NCBI RefSeq assembly: GCF_011193355.1
Contig: NZ_CP049780.1
Span: forward strand, 5,987,698 to 6,051,697
Reading direction: 5' to 3'
Source of the DNA: Streptomyces sp. JB150
GTDB lineage: Bacteria > Actinomycetota > Actinomycetes > Streptomycetales > Streptomycetaceae
DNA length: 64,000 bases
Below are positions 34,634-44,507 of this stretch, piece by piece. The position numbers were made by a program, and so were the translations under genes. The notes beneath the pieces were generated by a model. The model was not told the origin of the DNA and ran no database searches. It saw only the letters and a list, made by a program, of their open reading frames with translations. The number at the start of each line of letters is the position of its first letter. Positions within the stretch are counted from its first letter, which is position 1.

Positions 34634-35206
34634 TCAGGCAGGGTACGCCCCCGGCCAGGGACCGGGCGTGGCGACCTCCGCCTCCTCCTCGACCTTGGTG
34701 TCGAACAGCGTGAAGCCACGGCGCAGGTAGTTCTCCAGCGCGAACTCGCCGTCCTTGCTGCACGTGTGCAGCCACACCCGCTTCGTCGGCGGCCGCTGCG
34801 GCCAGCGGTCGGCGAGATCCCAGGCGCGCGCGGTGCCGTACGACAGCAGATACCCGCCGATCCGGCGGCCCCGGAAGGCCGGAAGCAGCCCGAAGTAGAG
34901 GATCTCCACCACGCCCTCGTCCTGCGGGTCCAGCTGCACGTACCCGGCCGGCGTGCCCCGGTCGTACGCCACCCAGGTCTCCGCGCCCGGCCGCTGAAGC
35001 TCCTCCTGCCACTGGGCGTACGTCCAGCTCAGCCGGTCCGTCCAGCGGATGTCCCCGCCCACCGCGGTGTAGAGGAAGCGGCTGAACTCGGGCGAGGGCA
35101 CCTCGGCGCGCACGACGCGGATGTCGCCCTCGGGCTCGGCGGCGGGCAGCAGGTCGCTCGGCGCGGTCTGCTCCAGGGACCAGGTGGTCACGGGGATGTT
35201 CGGCAT
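34634..35206 (-). CDS. GNAT-family N-acetyltransferase
   Basis: The 190-residue product has the acetyl-CoA site ILYFGLLPAFRGRRIGGYLL (R/Q-x-x-G-x-G/A pattern) and the C-terminal VWLHTCSKDGEFALENYLRRGF. It acetylates an unknown small molecule or protein. Its start is 17 nt downstream of the stop of the secreted-protein gene at 35224-36390, so the two are probably co-transcribed. Confidence 0.85.
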   Translation of the reverse strand: MPNIPVTTWSLEQTAPSDLLPAAEPEGDIRVVRAEVPSPEFSRFLYTAVGGDIRWTDRLSWTYAQWQEELQRPGAETWVAYDRGTPAGYVQLDPQDEGVVEILYFGLLPAFRGRRIGGYLLSYGTARAWDLADRWPQRPPTKRVWLHTCSKDGEFALENYLRRGFTLFDTKVEEEAEVATPGPWPGAYPA

Positions 35207-35223
35207 GTCCCCCAGAGAACCAT

Positions 35224-36390
35224 CTACTCCAGCGAGCTGTCGATCGTGTTCAGCCCCAGCGAGAACAGCGTCCGCCCCGACTGCGACCAGACCTCCCCGG
35301 TCTCCTCCCAGTAGGACAGGGCCCCGGCCGGTCCGCTCCAGCACTGGTAGGTGCCGTCCGGGCCGCACTGCGCCGACTCCGCGCGGTCCCCGTCCAGCCG
35401 GACCAGCGTCCCGTGCCCCTCGAAGGCGCCGTCGCCGCGGGCCAGGTACCAGCGGGAGCGGTGCGCGAGCACGCCGTGCGCCCCGGCCGCCGCCTCCGTC
35501 TCGTACGCCTCGACCGGCGACGGCTCCGGCAGCCCGGCGCCGGGGCCGGTGGTGTCGGTCTCCAGGGCGTAGCGCCACAGCCGGGCGGGCCGGTCGGCGT
35601 CGGCCGGGACCGCCTCGCTCACCGCGAGGCTGTCGGGCGCGGTGCTGCGGTCCAGGGAGAGCGCGCCGATGCGGGCCGCGCCGGTCAGCCGGTACGCGGC
35701 GACGGCGGTCAGCGTGAAGCCGTCGGCCTCCCGGCGCAGGCGGTCCATGTCGTAGACGTAGAGCGTCCGGCCGCGGTCCCCGGTGGCCAGCAGCTTGTCC
35801 TGGTACCAGACCAGCCCGGACAGCGGTGAGACGAGCGGCCGCACCGAGCGCCCGCCGTCCGCGGGCACCAGGGGACTCACCCAGGCGTAGGTCATGCGCT
35901 CGGCGTCGATCACGGCGATCCGGGCCCGTCCCCGCGCGTCGCTCCAGCCCGAGAGCAGGACCCGGTGCTCACCCCAGTGGCCGTCGTCGTCGGCGTCCCC
36001 GGAACCGGTGAGCGCCCCGGCCCGCGCCTCGCGGGTGTCGGCCTCGGCCCAGCACCAGGCGCGGCCGGCCGTCGGCGTCACCGGCAGCGCGGCGCGCTCG
36101 GCGGCGGCGCAGTCGGCGGCGGGGCGCAGCGCGCGGTCGGCGTCCGCGACGACGTCCGCGATGCGGACGGCCGGTCCGGGAGCCGCCGGATAGGTCTCCT
36201 CGTGCAGACGCAGCTCGTTCACCTCGGCCGCCGAGGTGAGCGGCTGCAGCGGGCCCGGACGGGCGCCGTCGGTCGCCTGGGAGGCGCTGATCATGGTCGC
36301 GGCGGCGGTCAGGGCGAGCGCGGTGCCGGCCAGGGCCGCACGCAGCGCCCTGCCCTGTTTGCGTCTGCGGTGTCGGCCGCGGTGCTTCAT
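35224..36390 (-). CDS. Secreted or membrane-anchored protein of unknown function
   Basis: The 388-residue product starts with a basic HRGRHRRRKQ stretch and one hydrophobic segment (about residues 17-37). The rest resembles a propeller-like repeat protein (RIAVIDAERMTYAWVSPLV, RTLYVYDMDRLRR, LWRYALETD) with a paired Cys near the C-terminus (ESAQCGPDGTYQCW). GGAGGA precedes ATG 36390. I recognise no named family. Confidence 0.7.
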   Translation of the reverse strand: MKHRGRHRRRKQGRALRAALAGTALALTAAATMISASQATDGARPGPLQPLTSAAEVNELRLHEETYPAAPGPAVRIADVVADADRALRPAADCAAAERAALPVTPTAGRAWCWAEADTREARAGALTGSGDADDDGHWGEHRVLLSGWSDARGRARIAVIDAERMTYAWVSPLVPADGGRSVRPLVSPLSGLVWYQDKLLATGDRGRTLYVYDMDRLRREADGFTLTAVAAYRLTGAARIGALSLDRSTAPDSLAVSEAVPADADRPARLWRYALETDTTGPGAGLPEPSPVEAYETEAAAGAHGVLAHRSRWYLARGDGAFEGHGTLVRLDGDRAESAQCGPDGTYQCWSGPAGALSYWEETGEVWSQSGRTLFSLGLNTIDSSLE

Positions 36391-36649
36391 CAGTCCTCCA
36401 GAGGGGCCAACTGCGCCGCTCGTTCCGCACGTTGAGCATGGCACAGGTGGGGTGGCCGGTAGGGGGATGCTACGGCAGGGTTGCGGGGCCGCGGACGAAG
36501 ACCCCGTAATTGCCCCCGAGCGGGGCAACGTCCGCGGGGGCCCGCCCCGCGAACGATCTTCGACGGGCCGGGCGCGGTCCGTCCGGCCGGCTCAGGGGCG
36601 AGTGGCCGAAGCCGGTCGGCGAGTACGCCGTCGCGACGGGTACGGCGCT

Positions 36650-37945
36650 TCAGGGCACCGCGGCCGCCTGCCGGGCTCGGATCACCGCCGGGGCCGTCGA
36701 GTGGGGCAGCAGGTCGCGCGGATCGGCGGGCGGCACCACGGTCACGTCGACGTCCTCAGCGAAACGATACGGCCGGTGCTCCAGCAGTCCCCCGAGGTAG
36801 CGCCGCACCCGCGACAGCTCGGCGCGCACCGTCACCGTGCGCGCGGCGTCGCCGAACATGTCCTCGGCCAGCCCCGCCGCGCTGCGCCCCGAGCGGCGCA
36901 CGGCCAGCAGATACAGCAACTCCGCGTGCCGGGGGCTCAGTTCGTGCGTCCACGCGCCCAGGCTGCCGGAGACGGTCACCGTCCAGCGGCGCGACTGCGC
37001 CAGGTTCAGCACGACGCGGGTGGTGCCGCCGCGGGGCGGCGGCCCGTCCTCGCCGAGCCGCACCAGCCACCCCCCGGCCAGCGGCTCGACCGTGCACGCC
37101 CCGAGGCCCGGCAGCCAACGGCGGCCCGCCGTCAGCGTCTTGGGCAGCGTGATCCGGTTGGTGTACGGCATTCCCGTCACCGCCGCGGTCCAGCCGTCCC
37201 GGTCCACCACCAGCGCCCGCCCGGCGAGCCGGGACAGCGCCGGCGCGGCCACCGCGCGCAGCCGTTCCAGGGTCGTCAGATGCAGCTCGCGCAGCCGGGC
37301 CTCGGCGAGCTTGGCCACCGAGTCCACCCAGGCGAGGGTGGCCGGGTGCATGGTCTCCAGCGGGCCGCTGACGTCCACCACGCCGATCAGCCGCCCGTCG
37401 CGCGGGTCGGTGATCGGCGCGCCGGCGCACGTCCAGGTGGCGTGCGACCGTACGAAGTGCTCGGCGGCGAAGACCTGCACGGGCCGCCGGACGACCGCGG
37501 GGGTGCCCACCCCGTTGGTGCCGACCGTGGTCTCCCGCCAGTCGGCGCCCAGCAGGAACCCCAGCGCGTCCGCCTTGCGCAGCACCGCCGCGCTGCCCTC
37601 CCGCCACAGCACCCGGCCGTCCGCGTCGGCGACCACCATGATGTGGTGGGCGGCGTCGGCCACCGTCACCAGTCCCTCACGCAACACCGGCATCACATGC
37701 CGCAGTGGTGACTCCTCGCGCCGGCGCCGGACCTCCTCCGCGGTGAGCAGACGCGACCGGAAATCGTGCTCGGGATCCACGCCGCTGCGCAGCATGCGCC
37801 CCCAGGACTCCTCGATGACCGGTCGGGGAGTGAAGGGCGCGCGTTGTCCGGAAAGGGTGGCGTCGCGCACCTCGCTGAGCACCCGCGCCGCGCGGGCGGC
37901 GTCGGTGGCGGCGAGTCGCGTCATGTGCAACGGCGAGTTCGCCAC
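36650..37945 (-). CDS. GAF-domain transcriptional regulator (AcoR-like N-terminus)
   Basis: The 431-residue protein begins with RPVIEESWGRMLRSGVDPE, a segment shared with AcoR-type activators, followed by a GAF domain (HHIMVVADADGRVLWREGS, TTVGTNGVGT, GAPITDPRDGRLIGVVDVSG). Instead of a sigma54 AAA+ module it ends in a winged-helix-like region (HELSPRHAELLYLLAVRRSG, TVTVRAELSRVRRYLGGLL). GTG 37945 follows GGAGGA. Relatives usually control aldehyde or alcohol oxidation genes; none adjoin here. Confidence 0.82.
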   Translation of the reverse strand: MANSPLHMTRLAATDAARAARVLSEVRDATLSGQRAPFTPRPVIEESWGRMLRSGVDPEHDFRSRLLTAEEVRRRREESPLRHVMPVLREGLVTVADAAHHIMVVADADGRVLWREGSAAVLRKADALGFLLGADWRETTVGTNGVGTPAVVRRPVQVFAAEHFVRSHATWTCAGAPITDPRDGRLIGVVDVSGPLETMHPATLAWVDSVAKLAEARLRELHLTTLERLRAVAAPALSRLAGRALVVDRDGWTAAVTGMPYTNRITLPKTLTAGRRWLPGLGACTVEPLAGGWLVRLGEDGPPPRGGTTRVVLNLAQSRRWTVTVSGSLGAWTHELSPRHAELLYLLAVRRSGRSAAGLAEDMFGDAARTVTVRAELSRVRRYLGGLLEHRPYRFAEDVDVTVVPPADPRDLLPHSTAPAVIRARQAAAVP

Positions 37946-38088
37946 AGTTGTCCTCCGGGGAATTGCCTCTCGGGCAACCGGTGTCAAGCCCTCCGGCCGA
38001 CGGTTTCCGGTCGCATGGTGATGGAGGTCCCATACTGCCGTTCGCCGGGGGACGGAGGGGCACAGTCCGGTCACCGAGCCCTTATAAG

Positions 38089-38104
38089 TTGCAACCCCTT
38101 GCAA
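38089..38104. promoter_or_regulatory. Two TTGCAA sites with 10-bp period
   Basis: TTGCAA at 38089-38094 and 38099-38104, each followed by CCC, lie 145-160 nt upstream of the GAF regulator start. One helical turn apart, they could bind a regulator cooperatively. The 37946-38184 gap has no gene. Confidence 0.35.
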
Positions 38105-38184
38105 CCCTGGTGAACCCGTATACGTTGATTGAAACTTGAGCGACGTCGCCCGTGCGGCGCTCGTGGCCTCAACGGGCCAGCAGG

Positions 38185-38220
38185 CAGGGGTGGTGCCGTG
38201 TCGGCGCAGCACCACCCCTG
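38185..38220 (-). terminator. Terminator of the AidB-like gene
   Basis: Perfect 12-bp arms CAGGGGTGGTGC (38185-38196) and its complement (38209-38220) with a 12-nt loop start 19 nt after the stop codon. Confidence 0.75.
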
Positions 38221-38238
38221 TCGACGTGTCCGGCCTGC

Positions 38239-39885
38239 TCAGGGGACGACGGGGCGCGCCCGCTCCACCACCGACGCCAGATCCAGGGTGTGCGGCAGCG
38301 TCCCGAAGGACGCGCCCCAGTCCCCGCCCAGCCGCGAAGCGCAGAACGCGTCCGCGACCTCCGGCGGCGCGAACCGCACCAGCAGCGACCCCTGCAGCAC
38401 CAGCGCGAGCCGCTCCACCACGCGCCGGGCGCGCGCCTCCACGCCCTCCAGATCGGCGAGTTCCGTCAGCAGGTTCTTGATCGCCCCGTCCAGCCGGTGA
38501 TCGGCGCCGCGCGCCAGGCCGATCTCCGTCAGCGTGGCGTTCAGCGCGTCCGGCTCCCGCCGCAGCGCCCGCAGCACGTCCAGCGCCTGGATGTTGCCCG
38601 CGCCCTCCCAGATCGAGTTCAGCGGCGACTCGCGCACCAGCCGGGGCAGCCCGGACTCCTCGACGTACCCGTTGCCGCCCAGGCACTCGGCGGCCTCCAC
38701 CGCCACCGCCGGGCAGCGCTTGGTCACCCAGTACTTCGCGGCGGGCACCGCGAGCCGCAGGAAGGCACGTTCCTGCTCGCCGCCGTCGTCCCAGGCCGCC
38801 GCCAGCCGCAGCGCCAGCGTCGTCGCCGCCTCCGACTCCAGCGCGAGATCGGCCAGCACGTTGCGCATCAGCGGCTTGTCGACGAGCTTCCCGCCGAACG
38901 CCTCGCGGTGCGCGCAGTGGTGGACCGCCTGTGCGACGGCCTGCCGCATCAGCCCCGCCGAGCCGAGCACACAGTCCAGGCGGGTCGCCGCGACCATCTC
39001 GATGATGGTCCGCACCCCGCGGCCCTCCTCGCCGACCCGGCGCGCCCACGTCCCGTCGAACTCGACCTCCGCGGAGGCGTTCGACCGGTTGCCCAGCTTG
39101 TCCTTCAGCCGCTGGACGCGGAACACGTTGCGGCTGCCGTCGTCCAGCACGCGCGGCACCAGGAAGCACGTCAGCCCGTCCGGGGCCTGCGCGAGCACCA
39201 GGAACCCGTCGGACATGGGCGCCGAGCAGAACCACTTGTGCCCGGTCAGCTCGTACGTCCCGGCCTCGGCCAGCGGCGTCGCCGCCGTCGTGTTCGCGCG
39301 GACGTCGCTGCCGCCCTGCTTCTCGGTCATCCCCATGCCGAACAGCGCGCCCGCCTTGCGCGCCGCGGGCCGCAGATCACGGTCGTACACCGTGGACGTC
39401 AGCCGCGGCTCCCACTCGGCGGCCAGCTCCGGGTCGGCGCGCAGCGCGGGCACCGCCGCGTGGGTCATCGACAGCGGACAGCAGTTGCCCGCCTCGACCT
39501 GTGTCCACACCAGGAAGGCCGCCGCCCGCCGCACATGCCCGCCGGGCCGGTTCCAGGCCGCGGTCAGCCCGGCCGAGACACCCTTGCCGAGCAGCCGGTG
39601 CCACGCCGGGTGGAACTCCACCTCGTCGATCCGGTTGCCGTAGCGGTCGTGGGTGCGCAGCCGGGGCGGATGCTCGTTCGCCAGCACCCCCCACTCCTGC
39701 ACCTGTGCCGACCCGGAGGTCCGGCCGAGCCCCGACAGCTCCGCGCGCGCTTCGTCGAGCAGCCGCGGATCGAGCCGGCCGAGATGCCGCTCGACGGCCG
39801 CCACGAGCGCCCGGTCGGCCGCGTAGACGTCGTAGCCGGCCAGCGGCGGGGGCTGATTGGTCACGGTGTGGGTGCTGCGCGCCAT
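38239..39885 (-). CDS. aidB: AidB-like acyl-CoA dehydrogenase-fold flavoprotein
   Basis: The 548-residue product matches E. coli AidB from end to end as I recall it: THTVTNQPPPLAGYDVY near the start, FHPAWHRLL, GMGMTEKQGGSDVR, RLKDKLGNRSNAS and NSIWEGAGNIQALDVLRAL. AidB belongs to the alkylation (Ada) response in E. coli and binds DNA; the dehydrogenase substrate is uncertain. ATG 39885 lies 7 nt after a TAGGTT -10 element (39893-39898), so the mRNA is probably leaderless. Confidence 0.9.
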   Translation of the reverse strand: MARSTHTVTNQPPPLAGYDVYAADRALVAAVERHLGRLDPRLLDEARAELSGLGRTSGSAQVQEWGVLANEHPPRLRTHDRYGNRIDEVEFHPAWHRLLGKGVSAGLTAAWNRPGGHVRRAAAFLVWTQVEAGNCCPLSMTHAAVPALRADPELAAEWEPRLTSTVYDRDLRPAARKAGALFGMGMTEKQGGSDVRANTTAATPLAEAGTYELTGHKWFCSAPMSDGFLVLAQAPDGLTCFLVPRVLDDGSRNVFRVQRLKDKLGNRSNASAEVEFDGTWARRVGEEGRGVRTIIEMVAATRLDCVLGSAGLMRQAVAQAVHHCAHREAFGGKLVDKPLMRNVLADLALESEAATTLALRLAAAWDDGGEQERAFLRLAVPAAKYWVTKRCPAVAVEAAECLGGNGYVEESGLPRLVRESPLNSIWEGAGNIQALDVLRALRREPDALNATLTEIGLARGADHRLDGAIKNLLTELADLEGVEARARRVVERLALVLQGSLLVRFAPPEVADAFCASRLGGDWGASFGTLPHTLDLASVVERARPVVP

Positions 39886-40088
39886 GACTGGGAACCTACC
39901 CCGCGGTACGCCCCTGGTCACCCGTGGACCGGCGGCGGCCGCCCGGCGCCCCTCCCGGCCGCGACCGGCCGCCCCGGGGGTGCGGGCCGCCCACCCGAAG
40001 GTGCGGGGGCGGCCGCCGGGGGCGCGCCCGCCGGGCCGTCCGCAGGACCATGGTGAGCGTGACCTCGCACGGCGGATACCGTTGGGTC

Positions 40089-41228
40089 GTGCAGCCAGCA
40101 AGTGACATCCCCCAGCGGCCCCCCGGCCGTCTCCACCGTGCGCGTGCCCTCTACCGGAACGTCTCCAAGCGCAGGACCGCCTGGCTGTTGCTCAAGGACA
40201 CCGTCAACTCCTGCATCGAGTACCGCATCCTCGGGCTCGCCGCCGAGGCCGCGTTCTTCACGCTGCTGTCCGTGCCGCCGCTGCTGCTCAGCATGATCGG
40301 CCTGCTCGGCTACGTCGACGACTGGACCGGCACCGACACCATCAGCAGCCTGGAGACCAACCTCCTGGAGGCCTCCCGGACCGTCCTGTCCGACAAGGGC
40401 GTCACCGAGATCGCCCAGCCGATCCTGGACGACGTGATGAACGGCGGCCGGCCCGACGTCATCTCGATAGGGTTCCTGTTCGCCCTGTGGTCGGGCTCGC
40501 GCGCGGTGAACGTCTTCATCGACACCATCACCGTCATGTACGGCCTCGACGGGGTGCGCGGCATCGTCAAGACCCGGCTGATGGCGTTCCTGCTGTTCAT
40601 CGTGGCCCTGCTGATCGGCTCGGTCGCGCTGCCGCTGATGGTGGCCGGACCGGACGCGGTCGTGCGCATCCTGCCCTGGTCGACGACGGTCGTCCAGGTC
40701 CTGTACTGGCCCGTGGTGATCGTCCTGTCCATCGTCTTCCTGACGACGCTCTACCACGTGTCCGTGCCCGTCCGCTCCCCGTGGATCGAGGACGTGCCCG
40801 GTGCCCTGGTCGCCCTCGGCATGTGGGTCCTCGGCAGCTTCCTGCTGCGCATCTACCTCACCAGCACCATCGAGGGCGCGACGATCTACGGCTCGCTGGC
40901 CGCCGCCGTCGCCGTCCTGCTGTGGATCGGCGTGTCCGCCTTCGCGGTCCTCGTCGGCGCCGCCATGAACGCCGCCATCGACCGCGTCTGGCCGGCCGCC
41001 GCTACCGCCGCGGCCCGCGAGGCCAACGAGCGGATGCGCGAGGCGCAGGTCGCCGAGTACGTCGCCCGCGCCGCCGCGGCCGCCCGCGAGGCCGACCCCG
41101 ACGACCCCGACATGCCCTCCGAGTTCCCGGAACGCTGGTCCCGCTTCCTGCCGCCGGAGGACGTCACGGCCCGCCTGCGCGCCCACGCCAAGAGCGCGCC
41201 GAAGGGCGATCACCCGCCGCAGGACTGA
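40089..41228 (+). CDS. YihY/BrkB-family membrane protein
   Basis: The 379-residue protein has six hydrophobic segments and the family blocks EYRILGLAAEAAFFTLLSVP, WSGSRAVNVFIDTITVMYG and YGSLAAAVAVLLWIGVSAF. The C-terminal 90 residues are charged and coiled. GTG 40089 is chosen because TACCGT (40077-40082) lies 6 nt before it, a leaderless arrangement; an in-frame ATG at 40050 is the alternative. The function of this family is not established. Confidence 0.87.
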   Translation: MQPASDIPQRPPGRLHRARALYRNVSKRRTAWLLLKDTVNSCIEYRILGLAAEAAFFTLLSVPPLLLSMIGLLGYVDDWTGTDTISSLETNLLEASRTVLSDKGVTEIAQPILDDVMNGGRPDVISIGFLFALWSGSRAVNVFIDTITVMYGLDGVRGIVKTRLMAFLLFIVALLIGSVALPLMVAGPDAVVRILPWSTTVVQVLYWPVVIVLSIVFLTTLYHVSVPVRSPWIEDVPGALVALGMWVLGSFLLRIYLTSTIEGATIYGSLAAAVAVLLWIGVSAFAVLVGAAMNAAIDRVWPAAATAAAREANERMREAQVAEYVARAAAAAREADPDDPDMPSEFPERWSRFLPPEDVTARLRAHAKSAPKGDHPPQD

Positions 41229-41250
41229 GGCGGCGGACGGGGGCGGCCGG

Positions 41251-42207
41251 TCAGTCCGCCGCCCAGGCGCCCGCCGCCGCGGCCCGCGCCGCGTACGCCG
41301 CGAAGTCGCGCGGCTCGCGGCCCAGCACCTCGCGCACCCCGCCCGAGAGGTGCGCGTTCCTGCCGTCCAGCAGGGACGCGAAGAGGTCGACGAGATACGC
41401 GACCTCCTCGGGCGGGTGTCCGAACGCGGCCAGTCGCTCGCCGTACGCCCGCGCCGCCACCGGCCGGTACGCCAGCTCCCGCCCGGTCGCCCGCGCGACC
41501 TCCGCCACCGCCTCCCCGAACGTCAGCAGCCGCGGCCCGGACACCTCCAGCACCCGCCCCGCGTACCGGTCGCCGTCCGTCAGCGCGGCCACCACCACGT
41601 CCGCGACGTCCTGCAGGTCCACGAAGGGCTCCGCCACCTCGCCCCCGGGAAACACCAGCTCCCCGCCCTGCCGCAGCTCGTCCGCCAGCGGCCCCTCGCT
41701 GAAGTTCTGCGCGAACCACGCGGCCCGTACGACCGTCCACCGCGCACCCGGCACGCGCAGCGCCTCCTCGGTGGCCCTGGCCTGGTCCTCGCCGCGCGCC
41801 GACAGCAGCACCAACCGCCGCACCCCGAGCGCGACCGCCTCCCGCGCCAGCCGCCCGACCGCCCCGGCGGCCGCCGGGGCGCCCACGTCCGCCGGGTGCG
41901 CCAGGTACGCGGCGTCCGCGCCCCGCAGCACGTCCGCCCAGCCGGCGGGACGGTCCCAGTCGAAGCCGTGGGCGCGCGAGGCGGGCCGTACGGTCAGCCC
42001 GGCCGCCCGCGCCGCCTCGGCGACCCGGCGCCCGCTGCGGCCGGTCGCACCCGTCACCACGAGGGTCATCCCCTCGGACCGCTTCCCGACCGTGATCAAC
42101 GCGTCGTTCGGGTGCGCCGGGTTCGCCGTGTCTGTCGTCTCCGTGGTCTTCGTCGCGTCCGTCGAATCCATCGTGTTCGTCGTCCGGGTCGCGCTGTTCG
42201 CTGTCAT
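41251..42207 (-). CDS. NmrA-like NAD(P)-binding reductase
   Basis: The 318-residue form has the Rossmann motif VVTGATGRSGRRVAEAA, RLVLLSARGEDQARATEEAL and a C-terminal substrate domain, typical of NmrA/QOR2-like atypical short-chain reductases. ATG 42207 adds a Thr/Asp-rich 46-residue lead with good codon bias. ATG 42069 (MTLVVTGATG) is the alternative and gives a typical start for the family. Divergent AraC-type regulator genes follow, and may control it. Confidence 0.82.
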   Translation of the reverse strand: MTANSATRTTNTMDSTDATKTTETTDTANPAHPNDALITVGKRSEGMTLVVTGATGRSGRRVAEAARAAGLTVRPASRAHGFDWDRPAGWADVLRGADAAYLAHPADVGAPAAAGAVGRLAREAVALGVRRLVLLSARGEDQARATEEALRVPGARWTVVRAAWFAQNFSEGPLADELRQGGELVFPGGEVAEPFVDLQDVADVVVAALTDGDRYAGRVLEVSGPRLLTFGEAVAEVARATGRELAYRPVAARAYGERLAAFGHPPEEVAYLVDLFASLLDGRNAHLSGGVREVLGREPRDFAAYAARAAAAGAWAAD

Positions 42208-42287
42208 GCCGCCAGTCAACCGCCGCCGTCCGTCCGGTCCCATCGCCGAACGGCTCATCCCCATAAGCGCGCGTCTACGCTGACCGC

Positions 42288-43265
42288 ATGGACGCCCTCG
42301 CAGCCCTGCTCGCGGGTCCCCGCGCCCGCGGCGCCTTCATGATCCGGGCCTGCTTCGACCCGCCGTGGGCGGTACGGGTGGCGGACCGGGCGCCGCTGAC
42401 GGTGATGGTGCTGGCCCGCGGCGACGCCTGGATCACCCCGGAGACGGGCGAACCGGTGCGGCTGACCGCCGGTGACCTGGCCATCGCCCGCGGCCCCGAC
42501 CCGTACACCTGCGCCGACGACCCCGGCACCGCCCCGCAGGCGCTGATCCTGCCGGGCGGCCGGTGCCGCTACCCCGACGGCCGCCCGCTGAACGGCTCCA
42601 TGGACCTGGGCGTGCGCACCTGGGGCGACCGGGCCGACGGCAGCGCCGTGCTGCTGATCGGCACCTACCAGTGGCCCGGCGAGATCGGCGCCGGCCTGCT
42701 GGACACGCTGCCCCCGCTGATCACCCTCACCGCCGGTGTCTGGGACTGCCCGCTCACCCCGCTGCTCGCCGAGGAGATCACCCGCGACGCGCCGGGCCAG
42801 GAGGTCGTCCTCGACCGGCTGCTCGACCTGCTGGTGATCGCCGCGCTGCGGGCCTGGTTCGCCCGCCCGGAGGCGGAGCCGCCCGGCTGGTACCGGGCGC
42901 TGGGGGACCCGGTGGTCGGCCGGGCGCTGCGGCTGCTGCAGGACGACCCGGCGCACCCGTGGACGGTGGCCGCGCTCGCCGCCAAGTGCGGGGTGTCCCG
43001 CGCCGGGCTGGCCCGCCGCTTCACCGAGCTGGTCGGCGAACCCCCGATGAGCCACCTCACCGGCCGGCGGCTGGCCCTCGCCGCGGACCGGCTGCGGGAG
43101 ACCGACGACACCCTGGAGGCCATCGCCCGCCACGTCGGCTACGGCAGCGCCTTCGCCCTGTCCAGCGCGTTCAAACGGGTGTACGGGGTGAGCCCGCAGG
43201 AGCACCGGGCGCGGACCCGGGCGGGGCAGGAGCGCGCACCAGGGCGCGCACAGGGGCGCGCGTAA
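42288..43265 (+). CDS. AraC-family regulator with cupin sensor
   Basis: The 325-residue protein has an N-terminal cupin (LTVMVLARGDAWITPETGEP) and a C-terminal double HTH (VAALAAKCGVSRAGLARRF, LEAIARHVGYGSAFALSSAF, FKRVYGVSPQEHR). A TACGCT -10 (42276-42281) lies 6 nt before ATG 42288, so translation is probably leaderless. It is divergent from the NmrA-like reductase, a common regulator-target pairing. Confidence 0.9.
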   Translation: MDALAALLAGPRARGAFMIRACFDPPWAVRVADRAPLTVMVLARGDAWITPETGEPVRLTAGDLAIARGPDPYTCADDPGTAPQALILPGGRCRYPDGRPLNGSMDLGVRTWGDRADGSAVLLIGTYQWPGEIGAGLLDTLPPLITLTAGVWDCPLTPLLAEEITRDAPGQEVVLDRLLDLLVIAALRAWFARPEAEPPGWYRALGDPVVGRALRLLQDDPAHPWTVAALAAKCGVSRAGLARRFTELVGEPPMSHLTGRRLALAADRLRETDDTLEAIARHVGYGSAFALSSAFKRVYGVSPQEHRARTRAGQERAPGRAQGRA

Positions 43266-43274
43266 GCTGGCCGC

Positions 43275-43958
43275 GTGTACACGGAACGGGTGTCGTCGCT
43301 GGTCGAGGCGACGGTGTGGACGAACGCCCCGGCCGGGACCGGGCTCGGGCGGGTGCTGCCGGACGGCTGCATGGACCTGCTGTGGAGCGAGGGCCGGCTG
43401 TCGGTCGCCGGACCCGACACCCGCGCGTACGTCCCCGACGGCCCGCCCGTGCCCTGGGCCGGCGTCCGCTTCCCGCCCGGTGTCGCCCCCGCCCTGCTCG
43501 GCGTCCCCGCGCACGAGCTGCGCGACCGCAGGGTCGACCTGGCCGAGCTGCGCCCGGCCACACAGGTACGGCGGCTGCGCGCCCTGGTCGAGGCGGCGTC
43601 CGACCCGATGAGCGGCCTGGAGGCGGCGGCCGCGCGGCTCGCCGCCACCGCGGAACGGCCCGACCCGCTGCTGCGCCGCCTGGTCGCGGCCCTGGCCGCG
43701 GGCCGCCCGGTCGCCGCCACCGCCGACGAGCTGGGCCTCGGCGCCCGCACCCTGCACCGCCGCTCGCTCGCCGCGTTCGGCTACGGCCCCAAGACGCTGG
43801 CCCGCGTGCTGCGCCTCCAGCGGGCCCTGGCGCTGGCCCGGGCCGGTCTGCCGTACGCGCAGACGGCGGCCCGGGCGGGCTTCGCGGACCAGGCCCACCT
43901 GGCGCGGGACGTCAAGGAGCTGACGGGTCTCCCGCTCGGACGGCTACTGGGCCGGTAG
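43275..43958 (+). CDS. AraC-type HTH regulator, short form
   Basis: The 227-residue product has the N-terminal block [17 protein letters not shown], found in short AraC-like proteins (DUF6597 type), and a C-terminal HTH ([40 protein letters not shown]). A TAAGCT -10 (43263-43268) overlaps the stop of the previous gene and lies 6 nt before GTG 43275. The 3' end overlaps the convergent VOC gene by 15 nt. Confidence 0.87.
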   Translation: MYTERVSSLVEATVWTNAPAGTGLGRVLPDGCMDLLWSEGRLSVAGPDTRAYVPDGPPVPWAGVRFPPGVAPALLGVPAHELRDRRVDLAELRPATQVRRLRALVEAASDPMSGLEAAAARLAATAERPDPLLRRLVAALAAGRPVAATADELGLGARTLHRRSLAAFGYGPKTLARVLRLQRALALARAGLPYAQTAARAGFADQAHLARDVKELTGLPLGRLLGR

Positions 43959-44345
43959 CGGCGCGAACAGGTCGACGCCGTTGCCGTCCGGGTCGTGCAC
44001 GACGGCGTACCGCTGCCCCCACACGGCGTCCCACGGCTTCAGCTCGCCGTGGTGACCGGCGTCGACCAGCTCCTCGTACACCGCGTCGACCTCGGCGGGA
44101 CTGTCGCAGCGCAGCGCCAGCGACGCCCGGGAGGCGGTCCCGGACGGCGGCTGCCAGCCGGGGTGGAAGGACTTCACGGTCTCCTCGACGTCCAGCATCA
44201 GCCGCAGCCCGCCGGGCAGTTCGGCCTCCGCGTGCGGCAGCTTCTCGGCTCCCTCGGGGAACGCGAAGCCCAGGCGGCGGTAGAAGGCGACGGAGGCGGC
44301 CATGTCGGAGACGACCAGACCGATGGCATCGAAACGTGGACTCAT
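43944..44345 (-). CDS. VOC/glyoxalase-fold protein
   Basis: The 133-residue protein has [20 protein letters not shown] at the start and [18 protein letters not shown] at the end, the paired beta-alpha-beta3 pattern of the VOC superfamily. Substrate is unknown. TACGGT (44352-44357) lies 6 nt before the ATG on the minus strand, a leaderless arrangement. Confidence 0.87.
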   Translation of the reverse strand: MSPRFDAIGLVVSDMAASVAFYRRLGFAFPEGAEKLPHAEAELPGGLRLMLDVEETVKSFHPGWQPPSGTASRASLALRCDSPAEVDAVYEELVDAGHHGELKPWDAVWGQRYAVVHDPDGNGVDLFAPLPAQ

Positions 44346-44460
44346 GCGGCCACCGTAGGCGGGGCGGTGGCGCCGCGTATTGAAGGAATCGGACACCCGC
44401 CACCCGCCATCCGCCACCCGCCAGCCGCAAACCGGCAACCTCGCGCGACACGGTCGAACG

Positions 44461-44505
44461 CCAAGAGCCCCCGTCCCTCCGAACGGAGGAACAGGGGCTC
44501 TTCTC
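44461..44505 (-). terminator. Long hairpin terminator after the tRNA
   Basis: On the minus strand AAGAGCCCC pairs with GGGGCUCUU at the base and CCUCC with GGAGG under a GUUC loop, about 18 bp with two G-U pairs. It starts a few nt after the tRNA 3' end. Confidence 0.8.
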
Positions 44506-44507
44506 GG